Shown here: positions 32,632 to 43,416 of the stretch, piece by piece
Layout of the letters: each line of letters starts with the position of its first letter
Numbering within the stretch: the stretch's first letter is position 1
Assembly: GCA_011390955.1 (NCBI GenBank)
Contig: JAABRM010000018.1
Coordinates: 1 to 64,000, forward strand
From: Oscillatoriales cyanobacterium
GTDB lineage: Bacteria; Cyanobacteriota; Cyanobacteriia; Cyanobacteriales; Laspinemataceae
Reading direction: 5' to 3'
DNA: 64,000 bases
The notes under the pieces: generated by a model
Told to the model about the DNA's origin: nothing
Seen by the model: the letters and a program-made list of their open reading frames with translations, nothing else
The model's database searches: none
Translations under genes and position numbers: made by a program

Positions 32632-33570
32632 ATGACTTATATTATTGCCACGACGAACATGAAAGGTGGGGTCGGTAAAACCACATTAACCGTTAACCTG
32701 GGGGCAAGTTTAGCCAAAGATCACGGCAAACGGGTGTTAGTGGTTGATTTAGACACCCAAATCAGCGCTACCCTGAGTCTGGTATCAACCCAGGAATTTG
32801 CCAAACTACGTCAAGACAACCGCACTTTAAAATATTTAGTTAACCAAATTCTCCAACCGATTAATCAGAACAAAATTAACATTCACGATACGATAAAGTC
32901 ATATATTTCCCAGGTCAAAGGCTTTGATTTATTACCCGGAGACATCGATTTGTATGATGAATACTTGGTTTCAGAAATGCTCCACGAAAAAGCCATTCGG
33001 TTAGGCAAAGATAAATTTGAGACGGTCTGGAACTTCTTGGAGAGTTCTTTAGTGTTTGACATTTTAAAGCCAGTTTTTTCTGACTATGATTTTATCATCT
33101 TAGATTGCGCTCCCGGCTACAATTTGATTACTCGGAGTGCTTTAGTTTGTAGTGATTTTTACTTAATGCCCGCTCGTCCTGAACCTTTGTCAATTATTGG
33201 CATTCAGTTACTTGAAAGAAGGTTAAAACAACTCAAAGAAATTTATAAATATCCTAACCCTCTCCAGCTAGAAATGCTGGGAATTGCCTTTACCATGTCG
33301 GGAAATTTAATGACTGGCAAGTATTATAAACAAGTCATGCAGCGAGTTTATGAAGATTTCGGCCAAAGCAAAATTTTTAAAACTCGCATCCCGATGGATT
33401 TTAAAGTATCTAAGTCAGTGGATAGTTTTTCCCCCGTGGTTTTCAGTGACCCGACCGCATCAGCCTCTAAAGCTTTCAAAAAAATGACCGTAGAACTTTT
33501 AGAGAAAGTTCAGCTTGCGGTTGACATGAAACAACAAAAGACTAAGTTAAATTTAGTCAATTTGGATTAG
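32632..33570 (+). CDS. ParA-family ATPase without ParB partner
   Basis: About 312 residues from the ATG at 32632 (MTYIIATTNMKGGVGKTT); a GTG at 32602 is possible but adds only a nonconserved leader. The deviant Walker A KGGVGKTT, followed by LVVDLDTQ (A' motif) and FIILDCAPGY (Walker B), identify a ParA/Soj ATPase that dimerises on ATP and binds DNA or membrane. No parB or par site is seen nearby, so this is an orphan that may position something else. A ParA of this length with the insert seen here (residues about 70-130) is larger than minimal Soj. Confidence 0.92.
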   Translation: MTYIIATTNMKGGVGKTTLTVNLGASLAKDHGKRVLVVDLDTQISATLSLVSTQEFAKLRQDNRTLKYLVNQILQPINQNKINIHDTIKSYISQVKGFDLLPGDIDLYDEYLVSEMLHEKAIRLGKDKFETVWNFLESSLVFDILKPVFSDYDFIILDCAPGYNLITRSALVCSDFYLMPARPEPLSIIGIQLLERRLKQLKEIYKYPNPLQLEMLGIAFTMSGNLMTGKYYKQVMQRVYEDFGQSKIFKTRIPMDFKVSKSVDSFSPVVFSDPTASASKAFKKMTVELLEKVQLAVDMKQQKTKLNLVNLD

Positions 33571-33649
33571 TATATTATTGGTTAGTTGGGAACGAGTTCG
33601 CCATCGGTGTGGGTAATATAATTAACAATTGATAATTGATAATTGATAA

Positions 33650-33769
33650 TAAGTAGGTGAACATAATTAATTGCATCGTTCCCCGCCGATAGACTGTGGA
33701 TTCCCGCCTTCGCGGGAATGACAGTTTTTCTTCTGATATGGTCTCTGGTTATTTCTGCCCACCTACTTA
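33650..33769. mobile_element. MITE-like element, copy 2 (reverse orientation)
   Basis: A 120-bp element with ends TAAGTAGGTG (33650-33659) and CACCTACTTA (33760-33769). The interior carries GATTCCCGCCTTCGCGGGAA, in the reverse orientation to copies 1 and 3. Confidence 0.8.
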
Positions 33770-33865
33770 ATTGATAGTTAACTTTGACAATTATCACAAT
33801 TATCAATTGTTAATTGTCAATCATGAATTATCAATAACCGGCAAGAAAAAGTCGGAAATAACGTT

Positions 33866-35602
33866 TTAGCTTATGGCATATAAAACCCGATCGCGTCCTT
33901 GTTCTTTGGCTTGATATAAGGCTTGGTCGGCAGTATTAATTAAAGCAGCGGGAGAAAAATCAGGATTAATTAAAGTGCTGGCAACGCCACAACTGAGGGT
34001 GACATACTGAAAGGCTTTATTGTGAGCGTGAGGAATTTCTAAATTTCTCACTTGTAGGCGAATTCTTTCGGCAACTTGAGCCGCTGTTTCGGCGTTGGTA
34101 TCTGGCAGAATTACTACAAATTCTTCCCCTCCGTAACGAGCGACGATATCTGTGTGACGGACTGCGTGGCTAATGGCTTTGGCGACTTGTCGTAAACAAT
34201 CATCTCCGGCTTGATGACCATAGGTGTCATTAAAAAGTTTAAAACAATCTACGTCACAAAGAATTAAAGAAAGATGCGTTTTTTTGCCGCCCGAATCAGA
34301 AAAAGAGTTGAGACAGCGATCGAAGTAACCGCGATTAGCTAGTTGAGTCAGGCTATCGACGGAAGCTAGATGAGATAGTTGATAATGTTGAGAGGCAATT
34401 AGCCCGATCGCGGCACTAATGAATCCAGTTAAGGGGGAAATCACCGGCAGCCACCAACCCCAAAGAAAGGCACTATAACTGATGCCAAATAAGCTGCCAA
34501 TTCCTAGGAGGATGGGGAGGATTTCCCCCCGAGGAATTTTCCGGGGAATTGGGCTGATTGCTAATAATTTCAAAGTGGCGATCGCGCCGATAAAAGACCA
34601 GAGAATAATCCATAACCATTTTTGCTGCTTTGACCAGACTCTAATCATGGGGCGTCCGTCCAAGGCAGCGCTGATAATTTGGCTGGTTAAATTAGCCTGA
34701 ATGACAATTCCCGGTACTCTTTGCTCTTTGCCTAATAAATAATGGTCGTAAGGGGTGGAAAACATTTCGCCAAAGCGGAAAGAAGTCGCCCCAATTAAGA
34801 CAATGCGATCGCGAAAAATTTGTTGTTTCTCTAATTCTGATTTATTTTCCAGCACATCGGTCATAGAAACCACTTTAAAGCGATCGATTAAGCCGCGATA
34901 GTTTAATAATATCTGATATCCGCCAACATCATTCCCTACATAATATCCATTGTCTTCTTTTAAAGGGGTGAGGACGCTTTTGCCCAACTGTACCGCACCG
35001 GATTCTCCGGGAATCGGCGTCATAACAATTTGCTCATTTTCTAAATATTTTAAAGCTAATTTAACCGCAATATTTTCTTTAATTGCACCAGAATCTAATT
35101 GAATAGACATCAAAGACCTGCGGAGTTTCCCGTCAGCATCTAAGACTAGATCGCTGATACCCACTTGACCCTTTTCAGCCAGTAAGGGGGGAGGGGGGAT
35201 GGTTTCTCCGATCGCTTTTTCAATGCCCATTAAATTGGGAGTTTTTTGGTAAATATCAATTAATCGATCGTGACCGGGTTCTATGGGTATATCTCGATAC
35301 ATTAACAAGCCGATCGCCCGAGGATTTTGTTGATTGATTTTTTCAATTAAATCCGCTAATATTCCATCAGGAATTGGCCATGTATCCAAATGATTAATAT
35401 CTGATTGATCGATAGAAACGATCGCCAACCGAGAATCGGGTGCTTCCAGGGGACGTAGCCGAAAAAATTGATCTAAAGTTGCCCACTCCAGCAATTGAAA
35501 CGAACCTTTGCAATCACCCAGAATAATCAAAAATGCCACCGTCGGGCAAATGATTAGTATTTTTCTCCATTGCTGAAACAATCTTCCGATCCGTTGCCAC
35601 AT
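33866..35602 (-). CDS. CHASE2-GGDEF diguanylate cyclase
   Basis: A 578-residue membrane protein. The N-terminal helix (about residues 14-30) precedes a periplasmic CHASE2 sensor (about 40-330; SRLAIVSIDQSDINHLDTWP and IGATSFRFGEMFSTPYDHYL). Three membrane segments follow (about 325-405), then a cytoplasmic GGDEF domain with YGGEEF intact. It should make c-di-GMP from two GTP. An RxxD inhibitory I-site was not obvious by eye. The ligand for CHASE2 is unknown. A second c-di-GMP protein (51973-53817) is in the window. Confidence 0.93.
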   Translation of the reverse strand: MWQRIGRLFQQWRKILIICPTVAFLIILGDCKGSFQLLEWATLDQFFRLRPLEAPDSRLAIVSIDQSDINHLDTWPIPDGILADLIEKINQQNPRAIGLLMYRDIPIEPGHDRLIDIYQKTPNLMGIEKAIGETIPPPPLLAEKGQVGISDLVLDADGKLRRSLMSIQLDSGAIKENIAVKLALKYLENEQIVMTPIPGESGAVQLGKSVLTPLKEDNGYYVGNDVGGYQILLNYRGLIDRFKVVSMTDVLENKSELEKQQIFRDRIVLIGATSFRFGEMFSTPYDHYLLGKEQRVPGIVIQANLTSQIISAALDGRPMIRVWSKQQKWLWIILWSFIGAIATLKLLAISPIPRKIPRGEILPILLGIGSLFGISYSAFLWGWWLPVISPLTGFISAAIGLIASQHYQLSHLASVDSLTQLANRGYFDRCLNSFSDSGGKKTHLSLILCDVDCFKLFNDTYGHQAGDDCLRQVAKAISHAVRHTDIVARYGGEEFVVILPDTNAETAAQVAERIRLQVRNLEIPHAHNKAFQYVTLSCGVASTLINPDFSPAALINTADQALYQAKEQGRDRVLYAIS

Positions 35603-35860
35603 AAACGCTCAACACCCATAATGAATACAAGATATCAGACAAAAGCAGAGTTTCTTGTATTTATTGTAATGGATAAAAATTCTATGTAACAGGGGGGTAT
35701 AACAGGGAAGCGGACTATCACTTAAGTATAGGCTAAGTATGGGGCGATCGCGATCGCGATCGCCCCATGATTAGTTATGTGGATCTATAACTGCTGAGTT
35801 ATCTGCCCAAAGATTAACTAATGATGAATTTTTTCGCGGGGTTAGAGTCAGTATTCTCGC

Positions 35861-36073
35861 TTATGTGGTGCTACCGCTACTGGAAGAATTATCGGGGGCT
35901 GGTTTTCCCGGTGGAGTTAGGGGATGTGCTGCTATGGTGAAAGTGGTCTGCTTTTGTTGGGTAAATGCATTCTCTGAAGGTTTAAACCCGGTAGTATTCT
36001 CACCAGAAATATGGGAGATTAAAGCAAGAGCGATGAAGACTAAGGTTAGGGGCGAAAATTTCTGAGTAGCCAT
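35861..36073 (-). CDS. Small hypothetical secreted protein
   Basis: A 70-residue frame with a possible signal peptide (FSPLTLVFIALALISHI). The mature part is Thr/Ser/Pro-rich and ends in NSSSSGSTT. No family recognised. Support is limited to the signal-like start and an isolated position between two well-spaced genes, so it may be spurious. Confidence 0.4.
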   Translation of the reverse strand: MATQKFSPLTLVFIALALISHISGENTTGFKPSENAFTQQKQTTFTIAAHPLTPPGKPAPDNSSSSGSTT

Positions 36074-36577
36074 GAATTGATATCCTGTAACCGATGTGTT
36101 GTCGTTTTTCTGGGTGATTTCTGGGCGATCGGGATATTTTTACCGCTTTAATGAAAATTCTTCATTAAACTCGATCCGGACTATTTTGCTAAAAAAACTT
36201 AAAATCCATTGGTTTGGCCGATCGCTGCTTTATGGTTGGTCGGGAAATTGTAAAAAAATGTAAACGGAGAATTGGTTGCCCCCTGGCAAAGGAGTAAAAA
36301 ATCGGCGTTGGGCATTGCCCACCGGACGAATACGCAACAGAAATCGAGCAGATCGAGCAGATGATCCGGTTGATTTGGGGGAAATTTTTTGCGGGAAAAT
36401 CCAAAAAATCGCGCCATAATGATGTTAAAGTAAGTGAAATCTGATAAAATCGATCTGTAGGCGATCGCCGAGAAAATTTACATCGGCTAGGTTCCGAATA
36501 TCGATCGGAAAACCGGATCGTTGCGCTGATGAAATCCGCACCATCATCATAAATGCTGAAATTTGGCCTAAATTTGC
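36074..36577. other. Non-coding spacer upstream of sbcC
   Basis: Nothing recognised. Two overlapping minus-strand frames near 36189-36417 share no family features and are not called. Three CGATC-type sites occur close together near 36450-36530. Confidence 0.5.
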
Positions 36578-39500
36578 ATGATTCCGCTCCAACTTAAGTT
36601 AAAAAATTTTCTGAGCTACCGCGACGCGAGTCTGGATTTTCGCGGTTTACACACTGCTTGTATTTGCGGCCCGAATGGGGCTGGCAAATCATCGTTGTTA
36701 GAGGCGATCGCCTGGTCAATTTGGGGCAGTAGCCGTGCGGCCACCGAGGACGATATTATTCATGCCGGAACGACAGAAGTCTGTGTGGACTTTATTTTTC
36801 AGTGCGATGCACAAATCCTCCGAGTCCGGCGATCGCGGCAACGGGGACAAACCAGCACTTTAGAATTTCAAATCGCTACCAGTGACGATGAGCTTTCATT
36901 TCATTCACTTCAGTTTCGTTCCCTGACCGAACGCAGTTTACGGGCAACCCAACAAAAAATTATCCAACATATCAAAATTGATTATGAAACTTTTGTCAAT
37001 TCCGCTTATTTGCGTCAGGGGCGGGCTGATGAATTTATGCTCAAGCGTCCCACGGAACGCAAACAAGTTTTGGCCTCTCTGTTGCGACTGGACGAATACG
37101 ATCGATTAGCAGAAGAAGCAAAAGAGCGATCGCGGGATTATAAAGCCCAAATTCAACTGTTGCAACAAAATCAGCAATCTGTGGAAACTCAGTTAGAACA
37201 GCGGGAGGCGACTCTGGAGGCGATCGCTACGGTGGAAAGAGAGATTTTACAAGAACAACAAGCGCAAGCGACTGACCAAGACCAGTTACAAAAATATAAG
37301 GCCAGCAACCACCAGCGCCATAATTGGCAACAACAACTCACTTGGTTGCAGAGTAATTTTGACCAGTTAATTCGCGAGTGCGATCGCATCGAGCAAGAAC
37401 AAAAACATAGTCAACAACGGCAACAAGAATTAGAGGAATTGTTGGGGCAAGAAGCGGAAATTCACCAAAAGTATAGTGAATTTGAACAACTCCAAGCCCA
37501 GGAACAAGTTTTCTCCGATAAGTTACACGCTTACCAAGAAGCCCAAAAGCAGCGATCGCATCTGCAAGAACAACTGACTCATTATTTAAGCGATCTGAAA
37601 AGTCAGCAACAGCAACTCCAAGCAAAATTAGAAGCTTTGGAACAGCAAAAAAAGGAGTTGCAAAATACTCTCGGTCAAGCTTCAGAAGTGGCAGCGGCGA
37701 TGACGGAACTCGAAGCCGCCCGGACGAGACTTGCGACTTTAGACCAATTGCAAACTAAGGCCATTCCGCTGATTCACCGGCGGCAAATTCTCCAGACAGA
37801 AGTGGTATCTCGCCGCGCCCATACTGAGGCGCGTTTGGCAGAAATTGTGAGTCAAATTAATCGCTTGCAAGTGCAGCAAAAAACGGCGGTGCAAGTGCAA
37901 CAAGCGGTGCAACAAGTTTCGCTCCAAATTGAAGATTTGGAGAAGAAGCGAATTTATCAGCAACGGGTGCGGGAAAAAGGGCTAGAACGGCGCAATTTTA
38001 TGGAACGCTTGCAAGCCCAGTTGCGCGATCGCGAGGTGCAATTGGCGGATATTGAACAAAAGTTACGGTTATTGCAGGTTCCTGATGCAATTTGTCCGTT
38101 GTGCGATCGCCCTTTAGATGAGCATCATTGGGACTTGGTGGAGGAAAAACATCAAGCCCAACAACAAGAAATTATCAATCATATTTGGGTCTTGCGGGAA
38201 CAGTTGGCGGTTTCTGAGCGAGAAATTCAACTGTTGCGCGATGAATATGGTAAATTAAATCGAGAGTTGGCGGGTTCCGATAATCTCCAAAAACAGTGGG
38301 GCGGTCTGCAAGCTCAACTGGATATGACGGCGACTGAAGGAGAAAGACTGCAAAAAATCGACCGGGAAAAAGCGGCTTTAGAGCGATCGCTCAAAACAGG
38401 TCAATTTGCCGGTGATATCTATACAGAATTGCAACAACTCGATCGCACTTTACAGCAGCTACATTATGACGAAAAAAATCATGCTCTGGCTCGGAGTGAT
38501 GTAGACCGTTGGCGGTGGGCAGAAATTAAACTAGCGCAAATTAAAGATGCGGAAAAACGATTACAAAGTTTGAGAAATCGGGAACCAGAATTAGCCGAAA
38601 AGCTGGAGAATATTTCCGCGTTACTCGAACAAGAAAAAACCGAGTCTCCTTTGCATCGCAAGCTGGTGGAGTTAGACCAGAAAATTGCTCAAATTGGCTA
38701 TGATTTTGAGCAACATAAAGCCATTAGTGCCGCCCGAAATAAGGCTCAGGTTTGGTTGACCCGCAAGGAACAATTACGTCAGGCTCAACAAGATTTTCCT
38801 CAAGTGAGTAGCCGGGTTAAAGAGTTGACTAAACGATTGCTGGAACGGTTACAAGACCAGGAAAAAATGATGCAGCAAATCGATCGAATCCAGGAAAAAC
38901 TCAAGGAATGTCCCGATCGAACGGAAGCGATTAAAAATTTAGAAAAGCAAATTGCCAACCGTCGCCATCAGTTAGACAAAGCTTTGGCCAAATTAGGCCA
39001 ACTCCAACAGCAACAAAAACATTTAGAAGAGTTGAGTCAGCAAAAGCACCTAATTAAGCATCAAATTAAGGAAGCGAAAAAGCAATATCGGGTTTATAAT
39101 GAATTGGCGATCGCTTTTGGTAAAAAGGGCATTCAAGCCTTGATGATTGAGAATATACTGCCCCAGTTAGAAGCGGAAACTAATAAAATTTTATCTCGAT
39201 TGACGGGGAATCAATTGCACGTCCAATTTGTGACGCAAAAAGCCGGACGTTCGAGCAAAAAAGATCCCAAGTTAATCGATACATTGGATATTGCGATCGC
39301 CGATGCCCAAGGCACTCGTTCTTATGAAACTTATTCTGGGGGCGAAGCTTTTAGAATTAATTTTGCCATTCGCTTGGCGTTAGCCCAACTGCTTTGTACT
39401 CGTCAAGGCACCCGGTTACAAATGTTAATTGTGGATGAGGGTTTTGGCACTCAAGACCGTCAAGGATGCGATCGCTTGATTGCCGCGATTAATGCGATCG

Positions 39501-39619
39501 CCCCCGACTTTGCCACGATTTTAATCGTCACTCACATGCCCCAATTTAAAGAAGCATTTCAAGCCAGAATAGAAATTAGCAAAACGGCGGAAACCGGCTC
39601 TCAATTACTGTTGGCTTAA
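36578..39619 (+). CDS. sbcC: SbcC/Rad50-type SMC exonuclease subunit
   Basis: A 1013-residue SMC-like ATPase. Walker A GPNGAGKSSLLEAI lies near residue 32. Two Gln/Glu/Leu-rich coiled coils flank a zinc hook CPLC (residue about 505). The C-terminal head has signature YSGGEAFRINFAIRLALAQL and Walker B MLIVDEGFGTQD. With SbcD it cuts hairpin and double-strand break ends. No sbcD gene lies in the window. The long palindromic and inverted-repeat elements described elsewhere are the kind of structures this complex attacks, although the two facts need not be linked. Confidence 0.95.
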   Translation: MIPLQLKLKNFLSYRDASLDFRGLHTACICGPNGAGKSSLLEAIAWSIWGSSRAATEDDIIHAGTTEVCVDFIFQCDAQILRVRRSRQRGQTSTLEFQIATSDDELSFHSLQFRSLTERSLRATQQKIIQHIKIDYETFVNSAYLRQGRADEFMLKRPTERKQVLASLLRLDEYDRLAEEAKERSRDYKAQIQLLQQNQQSVETQLEQREATLEAIATVEREILQEQQAQATDQDQLQKYKASNHQRHNWQQQLTWLQSNFDQLIRECDRIEQEQKHSQQRQQELEELLGQEAEIHQKYSEFEQLQAQEQVFSDKLHAYQEAQKQRSHLQEQLTHYLSDLKSQQQQLQAKLEALEQQKKELQNTLGQASEVAAAMTELEAARTRLATLDQLQTKAIPLIHRRQILQTEVVSRRAHTEARLAEIVSQINRLQVQQKTAVQVQQAVQQVSLQIEDLEKKRIYQQRVREKGLERRNFMERLQAQLRDREVQLADIEQKLRLLQVPDAICPLCDRPLDEHHWDLVEEKHQAQQQEIINHIWVLREQLAVSEREIQLLRDEYGKLNRELAGSDNLQKQWGGLQAQLDMTATEGERLQKIDREKAALERSLKTGQFAGDIYTELQQLDRTLQQLHYDEKNHALARSDVDRWRWAEIKLAQIKDAEKRLQSLRNREPELAEKLENISALLEQEKTESPLHRKLVELDQKIAQIGYDFEQHKAISAARNKAQVWLTRKEQLRQAQQDFPQVSSRVKELTKRLLERLQDQEKMMQQIDRIQEKLKECPDRTEAIKNLEKQIANRRHQLDKALAKLGQLQQQQKHLEELSQQKHLIKHQIKEAKKQYRVYNELAIAFGKKGIQALMIENILPQLEAETNKILSRLTGNQLHVQFVTQKAGRSSKKDPKLIDTLDIAIADAQGTRSYETYSGGEAFRINFAIRLALAQLLCTRQGTRLQMLIVDEGFGTQDRQGCDRLIAAINAIAPDFATILIVTHMPQFKEAFQARIEISKTAETGSQLLLA

Positions 39620-39698
39620 TTGGGTGATTCATGAATATATAAACTCGGTTTCTTTCTGCGAGCGATCGCCCTTAACTCAGCCAAGCAAAAATCAAGGT

Positions 39699-39734
39699 TA
39701 TTTGTTATTTGTTATTTGTTATTTGTTATTTGTC
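39699..39734. repeat. Heptanucleotide tandem repeat (TTATTTG)5
   Basis: Five copies of TTATTTG in a row between sbcC and tRNA-Lys, the usual cyanobacterial short tandemly repeated repetitive (STRR) type. Confidence 0.9.
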
Positions 39735-39898
39735 AGATGAATTTAAATAGGACTGACGAGTGCAAAGACTCTATATTTTGCAGAGTCCTCAATAGTATAG
39801 ATGTTAAACCTTGGGCTTTTGCCTACTGGATCGCATGGATTGGATTGAAATTTTTCAGCAGTTATTGTATAATGCCCATAACGGTAATTGAGCCGGAG

Positions 39899-39970
39899 GG
39901 GTGACTGGCGCAACGGCAGCGCATCGGACTCTTAATCCGCTGGTTCTGGGTTCGAATCCCAGGTCACCCA
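39899..39970 (+). tRNA. tRNA-Lys(CUU)
   Basis: A 72-nt cloverleaf. Acceptor GGGTGAC pairs with GTCACCC, discriminator A. Anticodon loop CTCTTAA gives CTT. D arm GGCGCAACGGCAGCGC, T arm CTGGGTTCGAATCCCAG. The 3' CCA is not encoded. Confidence 0.95.
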
Positions 39971-40013
39971 TTTTTAAATCGGCGGCGGATCATTTAAGTC
40001 CGCTCGATGTTTG

Positions 40014-40048
40014 AGCAAAAAAACCCGCCAGCGTGCGGGTTTTTTGCT
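40014..40048. terminator. Bidirectional Rho-independent terminator
   Basis: AGCAAAAAAACCCGC at 40014 pairs with GCGGGTTTTTTGCT ending at 40048, with poly-T on both strands. Placed 45 bp after tRNA-Lys and 155 bp past the 3' end of dxs on the other strand. Confidence 0.85.
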
Positions 40049-40203
40049 GTTTGACCTCGCAACTTAAAACCAAATGCGGTTCTCCTGTAGGGGCGAGCAA
40101 GCGAATCGCCCCTACGATAATCCCCTAAAACACGCTCTGGATTCCCGCCTTCGCGGGAATGACAGATGGCTTTATCAAGGGGTTTTGACAACCGTATTTG
40201 GTG

Positions 40204-42111
40204 TTATGAGTTGACTGGGGTGAGTTGACGGCTGAAGGTTTTGAGGATGCGATCGCTCATTTGGGCGGGAGTCAGTTCTAACTCAGCTTTGGACTGGTCG
40301 GGTTTAGCATGATCCACCAACTTGTCGGGAATACCCAAACGCATCACCGGGACGAGGATATTATGATCCATCAACGCTTCGGCAACTGCTGACCCAAAGC
40401 CACCCATGAGGCAGCCTTCTTCCATAGTCACCACTTTGCCAATTTTTTCCGCTAAGGGCAAAATTAACTCGGTGTCCAGGGGTTTGACAAAGCGGGCATT
40501 GATCACCGTGGCTTCGATGCCATGTTCGCTGAGAATTTCGGCGGTTTGCATGGCGGGATAAACCATCGATCCATAGCCGAGGATGAGGACATCATCCCCT
40601 TGGCGGAGAATTTCCGCTTTGCCAATGGGCAGAGGTTCCCATCCTTCTTCCATTAAGGCGACACCGTAACCGTTGCCACGAGGATAACGCATGGCGATCG
40701 CGCCGTCGGTGTATTCAATGCCGGTGACTAACATTTGCTGAAGTTCCGCCTCATCTTTCGGGGCCATTACCACCATATTGGGGATACAACGCAAATAGGC
40801 AATATCATAAAGTCCTTGGTGAGTTGGGCCATCTTCTCCGACAATTCCTGCCCGATCTAAGCAGAAAAATACTGGCAGCTTTTGGATGCAAACATCGTGA
40901 ATAATTTGGTCAAAAGCCCGTTGCAAGAACGTAGAATAAATCGCCACCACTGGGCGGATTCCTTCACAAGCCATCCCTGCGGCTAAGGTGACGGCGTGTT
41001 GTTCCGCAATGCCCACATCAATATATTGTTTGGGCAGTTTCTCGTGCAATTTATCTAATCCTGTCCCTGTGGCCATTGCCGCCGTAATGCCGATAATGTT
41101 GGGGTTATCTTCCGCTAATTTAATCAGAGTTTCGGCAAAGACTTTGGAATAGCTGGGGGGTTTGGGTTTTTTGGCGGGAATGGCTTTGCCGGTGGTCAGG
41201 TCAAAGGGACTTTGGGCATGGTAGCCTACCTGATCTTTTTCCGCGATCGCATATCCTTTGCCCTTAGTCGTGGCCACATGAACCAACACCGGCCCAGTAA
41301 TTTTATGGGCTTCATTAAAGGTGTTAATCAGTTCTTCTAGATTATGACCATCCACCGGCCCGATATAAGTAAAGCCCAACTCTTCAAACACCGCGCCCAC
41401 TTTGGGGACTGCCAACCGCTTCATCCCTTCTTTCACCCGCTGCATTTCCGGGGTAAAAGTTTCACCCAGGAAAGGAATCTGCTTAAACTGTTCTTCTAAG
41501 TTATCTTTGAGGAACTGTACCGGCGGACTCAGACGCATTTTATTCAGATAACGCGGAATGGCGCCCACGTTAGGCGAAATGGACATTTCATTGTCATTGA
41601 GCACGACCATGAGGTTAGTATGAGGCAAATGACCCGCATGGTTAATCGCTTCTAAGGCCATGCCCCCAGTTAAAGCCCCATCCCCAATTACGGCGACTAC
41701 TTTAAATTTTTCCCCTTTCATATCGCGAGACAACGCCATGCCCAAGGCTGCGGAAATGCTGGTGGAGGCATGACCCGCCCCAAAATGGTCAAAATTGCTT
41801 TCACACCGCTTGAGATATCCCGCGATACCATCTTTTTGCCGCAGGGTACTGAAGTTGTGGAAACGACCTGTGATGAGTTTATGGGGATAGGCTTGGTGTC
41901 CCACGTCCCAAATTACTTTATCGCGATCCAGGTCAAGGGTCTGGTATAGTCCTAGGGTGAGTTCCACCACTCCCAGACCGGGGCCGAGGTGTCCCCCGGT
42001 TGCGGCGATCGTTTCTAAATGTTTTTCCCGAATTTGTCGGGCAACTTGTTCGAGTTGGTGAATCGATAGACCGTGTAATTGGTTCGGATGCTTAATTTCG
42101 CTGAGATGCAT
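40204..42111 (-). CDS. dxs: 1-deoxy-D-xylulose-5-phosphate synthase
   Basis: A 635-residue thiamine-diphosphate enzyme joining pyruvate and glyceraldehyde 3-phosphate, the first step of the MEP route to isoprenoids (carotenoids, chlorophyll side chain). Motifs seen: [14 protein letters not shown], the TPP-binding [13 protein letters not shown]...N pattern near residue 145, GHAS..ISAA, transketolase pyrimidine part [15 protein letters not shown] and [12 protein letters not shown]. Full length. Transcribed toward the tRNA-Lys terminator and divergent from the GT2 gene at 42448. Confidence 0.97.
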   Translation of the reverse strand: MHLSEIKHPNQLHGLSIHQLEQVARQIREKHLETIAATGGHLGPGLGVVELTLGLYQTLDLDRDKVIWDVGHQAYPHKLITGRFHNFSTLRQKDGIAGYLKRCESNFDHFGAGHASTSISAALGMALSRDMKGEKFKVVAVIGDGALTGGMALEAINHAGHLPHTNLMVVLNDNEMSISPNVGAIPRYLNKMRLSPPVQFLKDNLEEQFKQIPFLGETFTPEMQRVKEGMKRLAVPKVGAVFEELGFTYIGPVDGHNLEELINTFNEAHKITGPVLVHVATTKGKGYAIAEKDQVGYHAQSPFDLTTGKAIPAKKPKPPSYSKVFAETLIKLAEDNPNIIGITAAMATGTGLDKLHEKLPKQYIDVGIAEQHAVTLAAGMACEGIRPVVAIYSTFLQRAFDQIIHDVCIQKLPVFFCLDRAGIVGEDGPTHQGLYDIAYLRCIPNMVVMAPKDEAELQQMLVTGIEYTDGAIAMRYPRGNGYGVALMEEGWEPLPIGKAEILRQGDDVLILGYGSMVYPAMQTAEILSEHGIEATVINARFVKPLDTELILPLAEKIGKVVTMEEGCLMGGFGSAVAEALMDHNILVPVMRLGIPDKLVDHAKPDQSKAELELTPAQMSDRILKTFSRQLTPVNS

Positions 42112-42447
42112 AGGTGTTAACCTGTGGTAAAGATCGGGCTGCTGGTTAAAAAAAGAATGACTTGGATAAGTCCCAATGAATGAATCAATAAGTAAAACTT
42201 AATTTAACAGCATCATACAACTTTTAGATGTCATTTTTTTCACTGTTGATTGTGATTGTGATTGTGATTGGTTGCTGGTTGTTTGACCCAAATAACCAAT
42301 AACCAATAACGAACAACGAACAACGAACAACGAACACACTAGACAATAGACCCAGAGGTTAAGAGTCTAGTTTACTGGTTAAATATGAGTATAACGGTGA
42401 ATTTATCATAAGATTTTTTGAGAGTTTGCTGGTTGATTTGTTGATAG
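42112..42447. repeat. Spacer with two heptanucleotide/hexanucleotide tandem repeats
   Basis: GTGATT is repeated at 42250-42272 and AACGAAC/AACAACG units run at about 42296-42345. No gene seen; probably holds the dxs promoter on the minus strand. Confidence 0.75.
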
Positions 42448-43416
42448 ATGACTAAACTGATTATTCAAATTCCTTGTTATAACGAAGAAGCCACCTTGGG
42501 CATTACTTTATCAGAATTGCCGCGCCAATTGCCAGGGGTGGATTGTGTTGAGTGGCTGGTGGTTGATGATGGCAGCCGCGATCGCACGGTGGAAGTAGCG
42601 AAAGCTTGCGGGGTGGATTATATCGTAAATTTGCCCACAAATCAAGGCTTGGCTAAAGCATTTATGGCCGGTTTAGAAGGAGCCCTCAAAGCCGGGGCAG
42701 ATATTATTGTCAATACGGATGCGGATAATCAATATTGTGCCGCAGATATTCCTAAACTAATTCAGCCGATTCTGTTAAAAGAAGCCGAAATTGTGATTGG
42801 TGCCCGTCCGATTTTGGATATTGAACATTTTTCGCAGACCAAAAAACTATTGCAAAAATTAGGCAGTTGGGTGGTACGTTTAGCCAGTCAAACGGATATC
42901 CCCGATGCCCCTAGTGGGTTTCGGGCTTTTAGTCGGGAAGCGGCGATGCAGTTAAATGTTTTTAATGAATATACTTATACTTTAGAGACGATTATTCAAG
43001 CGGGACAAAAGGGCATGGCGATTACTTCTGTCCCCATTAGAACTAATGGTTATTTACGCCCTTCTCGGTTGGTAAAAAGTATTCCGGTGTATATTAAACG
43101 GTCTATTTTTACTATTTTTAGAATTTTTATGACTTATAAACCCCTGCGATTCTTTTTGCTTCTCGGCGGGGTTCCTTTTACCATCGGTTTTGGGTTGGGA
43201 TTCCGTTGGTTAATTTATTTTTTGCTGGGGACAGAAAGAACTCGGATTCCTAGTTTGATTTTGGCCGCAATTTTGATGTTGATGGGGTTTCAATTATGGA
43301 TTTTGGGGTTGGTGGCAGATTTGCTGGCGGTGAATCGCAAGTTATTAGAAGAAATTCAACTAAGAATGCGGCGGGCTGAGATTGAAGGGGCAAATGTCAG
43401 TAAGTTGGATAAATAA
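42448..43416 (+). CDS. Glycosyltransferase family 2, DPM1/GtrB-like, membrane-attached
   Basis: A 322-residue protein. The GT-A domain (IIQIPCYNEEATLGITLS at the N-terminus, VVDDGSRDRT, TDADNQY) resembles polyprenyl-phosphate mannose/glucose synthases. Two C-terminal membrane segments (about residues 228-255 and 268-295) anchor it. It likely transfers a sugar from a nucleotide to a polyprenyl phosphate for glycan building at the membrane. Sugar unknown. A flippase-like gene and two GT-C-like membrane proteins lie 12 kb away (54651-59480), so cooperation is possible. Confidence 0.92.
   Translation: MTKLIIQIPCYNEEATLGITLSELPRQLPGVDCVEWLVVDDGSRDRTVEVAKACGVDYIVNLPTNQGLAKAFMAGLEGALKAGADIIVNTDADNQYCAADIPKLIQPILLKEAEIVIGARPILDIEHFSQTKKLLQKLGSWVVRLASQTDIPDAPSGFRAFSREAAMQLNVFNEYTYTLETIIQAGQKGMAITSVPIRTNGYLRPSRLVKSIPVYIKRSIFTIFRIFMTYKPLRFFLLLGGVPFTIGFGLGFRWLIYFLLGTERTRIPSLILAAILMLMGFQLWILGLVADLLAVNRKLLEEIQLRMRRAEIEGANVSKLDK

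Noticed and set aside
40080-40170. Short palindromes CCTGTAGGGGCG...CGCCCCTACG and ATTCCCGCCTTCGCGGGAAT near dxs
   Set aside because: They match widely scattered repeat types, but too little is present for a separate call.
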